Shown piece after piece: positions 9,552 to 14,222 of a stretch of 14,222 nt of DNA. How positions within the stretch are numbered: the first letter of the stretch is position 1; each line of letters opens with the position of its first letter. The position numbers and the translations under genes were made by a program. The stretch is taken from NCBI GenBank assembly GCA_903847495.1, contig CAINDT010000003.1, positions 1-14,222 on the forward strand, written 5' to 3'. The notes beneath the pieces are model-generated. The model did not search any database. It saw nothing but the letters and a program-made list of their open reading frames with translations, and was not told the origin of the DNA. Origin of the DNA: an uncultured Actinomycetes bacterium (GTDB lineage: Bacteria; Actinomycetota; Thermoleophilia; Gaiellales; F1-60-MAGs149).

Positions 9552-10688
9552 GTGACCGGTGATCCCCATCCCACCGCCCCGGTGTCCCCCCTCACCGCAC
9601 TCCTCGAGGCGTGGGTCCAGGGCGACGTGACCGCGCTGGAGGCCGGCCGCCGCATCGACCGCCAGCGCCGCGAGCTCGAAGACCTCGACAGCGAGGCAGT
9701 CCGCGCACTCGTGCGTCTCTTCCCGCCGTATCCCGCCGATGCGCCCGATCCGGCGGTTGTCGAGTTGCTGCTCCACGCGCTGCGCATGGACGACGAGGCC
9801 GGGGACGCGCTCGCGCTGATCGCTGGACGCCGGTCGCTGCTCGAGGCCGTCGTCACGCTCGAGCCCGGCGATGAGGTCCTGACCGCCATCCTCCGTCCGG
9901 GTGAGCGCGTGATGGTCGGCACGCAGGGCGGCACGCGGGCACTCGTCGCCCTGCTCAACGACGATCCCGCGCCGTTTGCGGCGTGGCTTGCCAAGACCGT
10001 GATCGATCCCGAGGCCTTCAGCGCCACCACCGGCGACATCCCGATCCTCGACCTCGACAGCCTGCGCCGTCTGATCACCGACCTCGCGAACGCCACCGAG
10101 GCACTCGCTCCGGGCAACGCGCGCGTCATGGTCGCCGATGAGTGGGTCGCCGAGACGACCGTCGCCGCGCTGTCCGACGACGTGACGTTCGCTGAGGTGG
10201 CACGCACGATCGGCGAGGCGCTGCTGGGGCGCGAGGCCCCGATCCTGCTCTGGCACGCCGCGCACGAGCTCGCACTGGTCGCAGAGGACGATCCCGATCT
10301 CCGCGACGCAGTGCTGCACCGCTGCCTGCCGCAGTCGGAGGCCGAGGGTGGCCGCTGCCCCGCCGAGGCCGCTGCGCCGCTGCTGCGCGAGCTCGGCACA
10401 CGCGGGGCCATCCGCTTTCTCGAGGCCGCGCAACCAGAGTTGGACGGCGATGCATGGCGCGCCATCGGCACGGCGTTCCTGCGTCGTGAACTCGCCACCC
10501 AGTGGCACGACTGGCGCGACGAGATCGAGCGTTGGGCAGGTGCAGACGACGCAGGCCGCGCGCTGGCCGCCTTCGACGCCCTGCTGCGGTCGCCGGCCCC
10601 GGAGCCCGGTGCGATCGAGTGGTTCACCGGCTCGTCGGTGCCGGCTGTCCGCACGGCGTGCCGCGCCAGGCTCGGGCTCAGGGACTAG
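9552..10688 (+). CDS. Hypothetical acidic, predicted all-helical protein (only plus-strand gene)
   Basis: I do not recognise this family. The 378-residue product (from the GTG at 9552) is rich in Ala, Leu, Glu, Asp and Arg, has no signal peptide or membrane segment, and reads as a chain of amphipathic helices. Examples are DSEAVRALVRLFPPYPAD, AVVELLLHALRMDDEAGDAL, PILLWHAAHELALVAEDD and ALAAFDALLRSPAPEPGAIE. That texture resembles HEAT-like or other alpha-solenoid folds, but no defined repeat unit stands out. Third positions are nearly all G/C in this frame, whereas the long open frame on the opposite strand is Arg/Cys/Trp-rich, so plus-strand coding is favoured. A TTG at 9543 (AGAGG 12 nt upstream) and a GTG at 9582 are alternative starts. 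It is convergent with hpf and divergent from secA. Function unknown; probably cytoplasmic. Confidence 0.8.
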   Translation: MTGDPHPTAPVSPLTALLEAWVQGDVTALEAGRRIDRQRRELEDLDSEAVRALVRLFPPYPADAPDPAVVELLLHALRMDDEAGDALALIAGRRSLLEAVVTLEPGDEVLTAILRPGERVMVGTQGGTRALVALLNDDPAPFAAWLAKTVIDPEAFSATTGDIPILDLDSLRRLITDLANATEALAPGNARVMVADEWVAETTVAALSDDVTFAEVARTIGEALLGREAPILLWHAAHELALVAEDDPDLRDAVLHRCLPQSEAEGGRCPAEAAAPLLRELGTRGAIRFLEAAQPELDGDAWRAIGTAFLRRELATQWHDWRDEIERWAGADDAGRALAAFDALLRSPAPEPGAIEWFTGSSVPAVRTACRARLGLRD

Positions 10689-10703
10689 TCCGCCGAACGA
10701 CAG

Positions 10704-10748
10704 ACGCCGCCACCAGCCGCACCCGTGGGCGATGGCTGGCGACGGCGT
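10704..10748. repeat. Imperfect 15-bp inverted repeat between convergent genes (possible bidirectional terminator)
   Basis: The arms at 10704-10718 and 10734-10748 pair at 13 of 15 positions (two A/C mismatches) around a 15-nt loop. The stem is very GC-rich and lies between the stop of the plus-strand gene (10688) and the stop of hpf (10774). The position suits a terminator acting on both converging transcripts. There is no T-tract on either side, so an intrinsic terminator is not certain. Confidence 0.4.
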
Positions 10749-10752
10749 CGTC

Positions 10753-10771
10753 TGCGAACAGTTGCGAACAG
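10753..10771. repeat. Tandem direct repeat of TGCGAACAG
   Basis: TGCGAACAG occurs at 10753-10761 and again at 10763-10771, one base apart (10-bp period), just beyond the hpf stop codon. Such spacing puts both copies on one DNA face, but two copies only may be chance. Confidence 0.5.
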
Positions 10772-10773
10772 GC

Positions 10774-11100
10774 CTACGCGGCCTTGAGTCCCCGATGCGG
10801 ATGCGCACGCCGGCGATGATGGAGGTCGGATGCCTCCTGCCGGACGTTGCGCACGGCGTGGATCATCGCGTCGCTGAAGGCCGATCCGGCGGCCCGAGCG
10901 CGCAGCACCTTGCCGCGCGCCATGATCGTCACCTCGGCGACGCTCCGCTGTTTGATCCGCGGGTTGCGTTCCTCCGAGAACTCGACATCGGCCGTCGCAT
11001 CAGGCGGCAGCAGCCGCGCAATGGCCTCGAGCTTTTGCGCAGCCATTGCCCTGACTTCGGGCGAGACATCAACGTGTCGTGCGTGCACCCTGATTTCCAT
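10774..11100 (-). CDS. hpf: Ribosome hibernation promoting factor, short form (HPF/RaiA family)
   Basis: Small ribosome-binding protein of 108 residues that occupies the decoding region of idle ribosomes. It shows the family's beta-alpha-beta-beta-beta-alpha layout: MEIRVHARHVDVSPEVRAMA, then a helix AQKLEAIARLL, strands DVEFSEERNP, SVAEVTIMARGKVLRARA, and the helix SAFSDAMIHAVRNVRQEASD. A basic His/Arg-rich tail (HHRRRAHPHRGLKAA) ends the protein. The C-terminal dimerisation domain of long HPF, the usual form in actinobacteria and firmicutes, is missing; only 85 bases separate this stop from the next gene, too little to hide it. The ATG at 11100 has a strong GAGGAGGT 6 nt upstream, suggesting high expression, and a likely promoter of its own. 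Its place next to comF and near secA is a conserved actinobacterial arrangement. Confidence 0.9.
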   Translation of the reverse strand: MEIRVHARHVDVSPEVRAMAAQKLEAIARLLPPDATADVEFSEERNPRIKQRSVAEVTIMARGKVLRARAAGSAFSDAMIHAVRNVRQEASDLHHRRRAHPHRGLKAA

Positions 11101-11106
11101 CGGGAC

Positions 11107-11114
11107 ACCTCCTC
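11107..11114 (-). promoter_or_regulatory. Strong ribosome binding site of hpf
   Basis: GAGGAGGT on the minus strand, 6 nt before the hpf ATG. It is the best Shine-Dalgarno sequence in the window and fixes the hpf start. Confidence 0.8.
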
Positions 11115-11130
11115 GTCTGACGTTGCGCCC

Positions 11131-11158
11131 ACCTTACTCCTCTGCCGGAATTGCGCAA
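11131..11158 (-). promoter_or_regulatory. Probable hpf promoter (TTGCGC, 16 bp, TAAGGT)
   Basis: On the minus strand a TTGCGC -35-like hexamer (11158-11153) and a TAAGGT -10-like hexamer (11136-11131, fitting the actinobacterial TANNNT pattern) are 16 bp apart. Transcription would begin near 11124, leaving a short leader with the strong ribosome binding site. A 7-bp inverted repeat, GTTGCGC at 11122-11128 and GCGCAAC at 11153-11159, flanks the -10 element and could be an operator. Matches to consensus are partial. Confidence 0.4.
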
Positions 11159-11174
11159 CACGATCTGCGGGTCT

Positions 11175-11843
11175 TTACGTGATCGTTGCAACTCGGGCGA
11201 ACGTGACCACATCGACGCGCTCCGCGCCGGCGCCGCGCAGGTGATGCGCTGCCGCACGGACCGTCGCCCCTGTGGTGAGCACATCGTCGATCAGGACCAC
11301 ACGTCCGCGGATCACACCACGGGCAGCGATGGCGCCCGCGGCATTGCGACGACGCTGCGCTGCGGTGAGTCCGCGCTGAGGACGGTCACGCACGCGCTCG
11401 AGGACGTCACGCCGCACGGGCAGCCCCCACGCACGCCCCAGCAGGTCTGCCAGGGCCGAGGGGCCGTCCACGCCGCGCCAGGCCGCCCTGGCACGCGCTG
11501 CGGGCACGGGCACGAGGCAGTCCGCAGCTGGGCGCGCCACCGCCGCGATGATGCACGCCGCCGCCAGGTCCGCGACCGGCGTGCGTGCCGCATCCTTCCA
11601 GGCCCGCACGATCGGCCCGCCAACCCCGTCGTGCGCGATCGCGGAGCGCGCCGTACCGATCGCGCCACCGAGCCGCTCGCACAGCGTGCAGCGCAGACGG
11701 TCGTGTGGATCGGGCTCACCACAGCGCGTGCAGACGGGACCCCGCAGCCAGGGCAGGGCGCGTCGACAAGCGACGCAGAGCACCGCCCCACGCGCGTCGC
11801 ACACCACACAGCGCTGGTCGGCGAGGACCCGCAGGACATCCAT
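11175..11843 (-). CDS. ComF family protein (phosphoribosyltransferase fold)
   Basis: 222-residue protein of the ComF family, named for the DNA-uptake protein of competent bacteria but also present in many species without known competence. The N-terminus carries four Cys-x2-Cys pairs (Cys12/15, 23/26, 38/41, 52/55), expected to bind zinc. The C-terminal half is a type I phosphoribosyltransferase domain with the PRPP-binding loop VVLIDDVLTTGATV (182-195) and a preceding RPQRGLTAAQRRRN helix typical of the family. The ATG at 11843 follows the mtnA stop by 45 nt, and hpf follows by 74 nt. The substrate is not known for the family. Adjacency to hpf and secA matches the actinobacterial neighbourhood. 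I see no other competence gene in the window. Confidence 0.9.
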   Translation of the reverse strand: MDVLRVLADQRCVVCDARGAVLCVACRRALPWLRGPVCTRCGEPDPHDRLRCTLCERLGGAIGTARSAIAHDGVGGPIVRAWKDAARTPVADLAAACIIAAVARPAADCLVPVPAARARAAWRGVDGPSALADLLGRAWGLPVRRDVLERVRDRPQRGLTAAQRRRNAAGAIAARGVIRGRVVLIDDVLTTGATVRAAAHHLRGAGAERVDVVTFARVATIT

Positions 11844-11856
11844 GGGCCGAGCGTTG

Positions 11857-11873
11857 CGGAGTCGGGTGCTCCG
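11857..11873 (-). other. Small hairpin in the mtnA-comF gap
   Basis: CGGAG (11857-11861) and CTCCG (11869-11873) are perfect complements around a 7-nt loop, in the 45-nt gap before comF. It could affect comF translation; it may equally be chance in GC-rich DNA. Confidence 0.3.
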
Positions 11874-11877
11874 AGGG

Positions 11878-11899
11878 TGCGCGCTTCGCTACGCGCGCA
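11878..11899 (-). other. GC hairpin enclosing the mtnA stop codon
   Basis: TGCGCGC (11878-11884) and GCGCGCA (11893-11899) form a perfect 7-bp stem with an 8-nt loop, and the mtnA stop codon (11891-11889) lies in that loop. No T-tract follows, so a classical terminator is unlikely. It could attenuate read-through into comF or protect the mtnA 3' end. Confidence 0.4.
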
Positions 11900-12899
11900 G
11901 GTCGAACGGGGCCCGCATGCAGCCGCTCTCGGTGATGATCGAGTCGATCAGCGCCGCGGGCGTCACGTCGAAGGCCGGATTCCAGACCGGGCTCCCGCTC
12001 GGCACGGTGTCACCGAGCTCATCGCGACCGCGCTCCTCGATGGGAATCGCCGCGCCGTCCGGCGTCTCGAGATCGATCGTGGTCCATGGTGCCGCCACAT
12101 GGAACGGCACCCCATGATGGTGTGCCAGCACGGCGAGCGCATACGTGCCGACCTTGTTCGCCGTGTCGCCATTGGCCGCGATGCGATCTGCGCCGACCAC
12201 GACGCCATCGATCGCACCACGGGCGAACAGTCCCGCCACGGCACCATCGGGAACGACGCGGTGCGGGATGCCATCCTGCCCCAGCTCCCACGCCGTCAGC
12301 CGCGCGCCCTGCAGAAGCGGTCGCGTCTCGGGCACGATCACGCCGTCGAGCCGTCCGGCGGCGTGCACCGAGCGGATGACGCCCAGCGCCGTGCCGTACC
12401 CGCCGGTGGCCAGCGCCCCCGCGTTGCAGATGGTGCAGATACGCGCCCCCTCGCCGAACAGCGCGGCCCCGTGCACGCCGATCTGCTCGCAGCGGCGCAC
12501 CTCGTCGGCGTGGAAGGCGCGGGCCGCAGCCGCCAGCGCAGCCCGCGCAGCGGGCGGATCATCCCACTGCCCGGCTGCCGCCTCGAGCGCATGGCGCACG
12601 CCCACGGCGAGGTTGACCGCCGTCGGGCGCGCCGCGGCGATCTGAGCGGCGTCGGCCGTCACGGCACGGCGGAACGCTGCCGGTGCCGACGGCGCCTGTT
12701 CCGCCGCCAGCGAGACGCCCATCGCACCCGCCACGCCGAGCGCCGGCGCACCGCGGATCGCCAGTACCCGGATGGCGTCGATCAGCTCTGGCACCGTGCC
12801 GCAACGGCGCTCGACGCGCGCCTGCGGCAGGCGCGTCTGGTCGAGCAGCACGATCGTCCCACCATCGAGCCGGATGATGTCCGTGGGCGTCAGCATCAC
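11889..12899 (-). CDS. mtnA: S-methyl-5-thioribose-1-phosphate isomerase MtnA
   Basis: Converts 5-methylthioribose 1-phosphate to 5-methylthioribulose 1-phosphate in methionine salvage; the same fold family includes eIF2B-like proteins. The 336-residue protein has the AIRGAPALGVAGAMG sugar-phosphate segment (about 47-61), ARPTAVNLAVGV (90-101), and the catalytic Cys158 in ICTICNAGALATGGYGTALG. The catalytic Asp238 lies in VGADRIAANGDTANKVGTYA, and FHVAAPWTTID with a C-terminal NPAFDVTPAALID complete the family pattern. These separate MtnA from true eIF2B subunits. A GTG at 12899 and an ATG at 12896 are adjacent; an AGGGCGG 7 nt upstream fits the GTG. It begins 12 nt after ahcY, so the two are an operon handling thioether by-products of S-adenosylmethionine. 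The later salvage enzymes (mtnB, mtnC, mtnD, mtnK) are not in the window. Confidence 0.93.
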   Translation of the reverse strand: MMLTPTDIIRLDGGTIVLLDQTRLPQARVERRCGTVPELIDAIRVLAIRGAPALGVAGAMGVSLAAEQAPSAPAAFRRAVTADAAQIAAARPTAVNLAVGVRHALEAAAGQWDDPPAARAALAAAARAFHADEVRRCEQIGVHGAALFGEGARICTICNAGALATGGYGTALGVIRSVHAAGRLDGVIVPETRPLLQGARLTAWELGQDGIPHRVVPDGAVAGLFARGAIDGVVVGADRIAANGDTANKVGTYALAVLAHHHGVPFHVAAPWTTIDLETPDGAAIPIEERGRDELGDTVPSGSPVWNPAFDVTPAALIDSIITESGCMRAPFDLRA

Positions 12900-12911
12900 G
12901 CCGACACCGCC

Positions 12912-14177
12912 CTACGTCCCCTCGGTCCAGCTGCTGAGATAGCGACGCTGCTCGTCCGTCAGCACATCGATCTCGATCCCCATCGCCGCCAGCTTGAGGC
13001 GCGCGATCTCCTCGTCGATCGCCGGCGGGACGACGTACACGCGCTTCTCGAGGGTGTCCGCATTCCGCACCGCGTACTCCACCGACAGCGCCTGGTTGGC
13101 GAAACTCATGTCCATCACGGAGGCCGGATGCCCTTCGGCAGCGGACAGGTTGACGAGGCGCCCGTCGGCCAACAGGTTGATTGTCCGGCCATTGCCGAGC
13201 ACGAACTGTTCGACGAAGGGACGTGGCTCGCTGCTCGACGTGGCGCGCTCGCGCAGCGCCTGGAGATCGATCTCCACGTTGAAGTGCCCCGTGTTGGCGA
13301 CGATCGCGCCGTCCTTCATGCGCTCGAAGTGCTCGCCGCGAATCACGTCCTTGTCGCCCGTGGCGGTGCAGAAGATGTCGCCGATCGGCGCCGCTTCGGC
13401 CATCGTCGAGACGCGGAAGCCGTCCATCGCGGCTTGGAGCGCGCGCAGCGGATCGACCTCGAGGACGACGACGTTCGCCCCGAGTCCGCGGGCCCGCTCC
13501 GCCAGCCCGCGCCCGCACCACCCGTAGCCGGCGACAACGAAGGTCCGGCCGGCCAGCAGCACGTTGGTCGCGCGAATGATCCCGTCGACCGTGGATTGCC
13601 CGGTGCCGTAGCGGTTGTCGAACAGATGCTTGGTCTGCGCCTCGTTGACCGCGATGACGGGGAAGCCGAGCACGCCGTCGGCCTCCATCGCCCGCAGGCG
13701 GATGACGCCGGTCGTCGTCTCCTCGGTGCCGGCGATCACCGCGTCGAGCAGCTCGCGGCGCGTGGCGTGGAGCACGCCGATCACATCGGCGCCGTCATCC
13801 ATGGCGATCTGCGGGCGGATATCCACGACGGTGTTGATGTGGCGGTAGTACGTGTCGTCATCCTCGCCCCGGATGGCGCAGACGGTGACGCCATGCTCGA
13901 CGACGAGCGCCGCGGCGACATCGTCTTGTGTCGACAGCGGGTTCGATGCGCAGAGAGCAACCTCGGCACCGCCCTCGCGCAGCGTGCGTACAAGATTCGC
14001 GGTCTCGCTCGTGACGTGGAGGCACGCGGCGATGCGGACGTTGGCGAGTGGACGCTCGACAGCGAAGCGCTCGCGGATGCCGCGCAGTACGGGCATGTCG
14101 TGGTCGGACCAGGCGATGCGACGCGCGCCGGCCTCGGCGAGCGCGAGATCTCTAACGTCGGAGGCGATGGCGGCCAC
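12912..14177 (-). CDS. ahcY: Adenosylhomocysteinase, archaeal/Thermotoga-type short form
   Basis: NAD-dependent hydrolase that splits S-adenosylhomocysteine into homocysteine and adenosine, relieving inhibition of methyltransferases. Seen in the 421 residues: the substrate segment CLHVTSETANLV (His54, Thr56, Glu58), SNPLSTQDDVAAAL, RGEDDDTYYRHIN, MDDGAD, GTEETTTGVIRLRAM and FPVIAVNEAQTKHLFDNRYG (Lys183, Asp187). The NAD-binding VVAGYGWCGRGLA (214-226) and ANTGHFNVEID follow. Canonical bacterial and eukaryotic enzymes have an extra insertion in the catalytic domain, GYGDVGKG at the NAD loop and end in KPDHYRY. Here the loop is GYGWCGRG, the insertion is missing and the tail is YLSSWTEGT, the pattern of archaeal and Thermotoga enzymes. 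Some archaeal members hydrolyse S-inosylhomocysteine instead; the retained Thr56/Glu58 pair fits the adenosyl substrate. The GTG at 14177 is the only start keeping the N-terminus. Confidence 0.95.
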   Translation of the reverse strand: MAAIASDVRDLALAEAGARRIAWSDHDMPVLRGIRERFAVERPLANVRIAACLHVTSETANLVRTLREGGAEVALCASNPLSTQDDVAAALVVEHGVTVCAIRGEDDDTYYRHINTVVDIRPQIAMDDGADVIGVLHATRRELLDAVIAGTEETTTGVIRLRAMEADGVLGFPVIAVNEAQTKHLFDNRYGTGQSTVDGIIRATNVLLAGRTFVVAGYGWCGRGLAERARGLGANVVVLEVDPLRALQAAMDGFRVSTMAEAAPIGDIFCTATGDKDVIRGEHFERMKDGAIVANTGHFNVEIDLQALRERATSSSEPRPFVEQFVLGNGRTINLLADGRLVNLSAAEGHPASVMDMSFANQALSVEYAVRNADTLEKRVYVVPPAIDEEIARLKLAAMGIEIDVLTDEQRRYLSSWTEGT

Positions 14178-14186
14178 GAGCGCAGC

Positions 14187-14222
14187 CTAGCCGGTCGCGG
14201 ACGGGGCCTTCAGCGCCGTCAG
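14187..14222 (-). CDS. Possible C-terminal end of an upstream gene (partial)
   Basis: From the window edge a frame of 11 codons (LTALKAPSATG) ends in TAG at 14189-14187, 9 nt before the ahcY start. Of the other two frames, one stops at once and the other runs into ahcY. The spacing would suit a first operon gene ahead of ahcY, but 11 codons cannot identify a product or prove coding. Confidence 0.3.
   Translation of the reverse strand: MTALKAPSATG

Noticed and set aside
10689..10773. Possible frameshifted C-terminal domain of hpf
   Set aside because: Only 85 bases are available, about half of what the domain needs, and no frame shows the expected conserved peptide; the short form looks genuine.
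9537..10808. Open frame on the minus strand opposite the plus-strand hypothetical gene
   Set aside because: It is rich in Arg, Cys and Trp, extends into the hpf gene and lacks coding-type codon bias; the plus-strand frame has near-uniform G/C third positions.

Overview
The window is a GC-rich bacterial chromosome segment with near-saturated G/C third codon positions, frequent GTG starts and tight gene spacing. The gene content (MtrA/MtrB-like two-component system with a GerMN lipoprotein, comF-hpf-secA, prfB-ftsE-ftsX, smpB, ahcY) is that of Actinomycetota. An archaeal/Thermotoga-type ahcY, a single-domain HPF and a GerMN-Gmad2 lipoprotein in place of a full LpqB suggest a deep-branching lineage such as Thermoleophilia rather than Mycobacteriales or Streptomycetales. 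That placement is inference. It looks like ordinary core chromosome: I see no mobile element, phage gene, CRISPR array, rRNA or tRNA.

All genes but one lie on the minus strand, so transcription runs from high to low coordinates. Right end (14222 to 11889): possible last codons of an upstream gene, then S-adenosylhomocysteine hydrolase (ahcY) and 5-methylthioribose-1-phosphate isomerase (mtnA), 12 nt apart; both recycle the products of S-adenosylmethionine use. Next (11843 to 10774): a ComF-family phosphoribosyltransferase and a short ribosome hibernation factor (hpf) with its own likely promoter and a strong ribosome binding site. Between hpf and secA (9543 to 10688) lies the only plus-strand gene, encoding an unrecognised, acidic, probably all-helical protein. 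It is convergent with hpf and divergent from secA.

Then follow secA (translocation ATPase) and prfB (release factor 2), whose start overlaps the secA stop; ftsE and ftsX (divisome ABC complex), overlapping by 1 nt; and, 40 nt further, a response regulator, a sensor histidine kinase and a GerMN-Gmad2 lipoprotein, each junction a 4-nt GTGA overlap. smpB (trans-translation) and the start of a membrane-anchored protein cut by the left edge complete the set.

The layout joins two blocks that are separate in Mycobacterium tuberculosis: sahH-tmk-mtrA-mtrB-lpqB-comF-hpf-secA1 and prfB-ftsE-ftsX-smpB. Here mtrAB-lipoprotein sits between ftsX and smpB. This puts an envelope-stress/division regulator directly behind FtsEX, which controls peptidoglycan hydrolases, and suggests one cell-wall and division module. 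No intergenic gap exceeds about 90 bases, so there is no long unexplained non-coding stretch; the gaps hold a few GC-rich hairpins and one probable promoter. I found no convincing wholly new system. The best leads are the orphan plus-strand gene, the extended FtsE, the lipoprotein of the MtrAB-type operon and the atypical AhcY next to MtnA.
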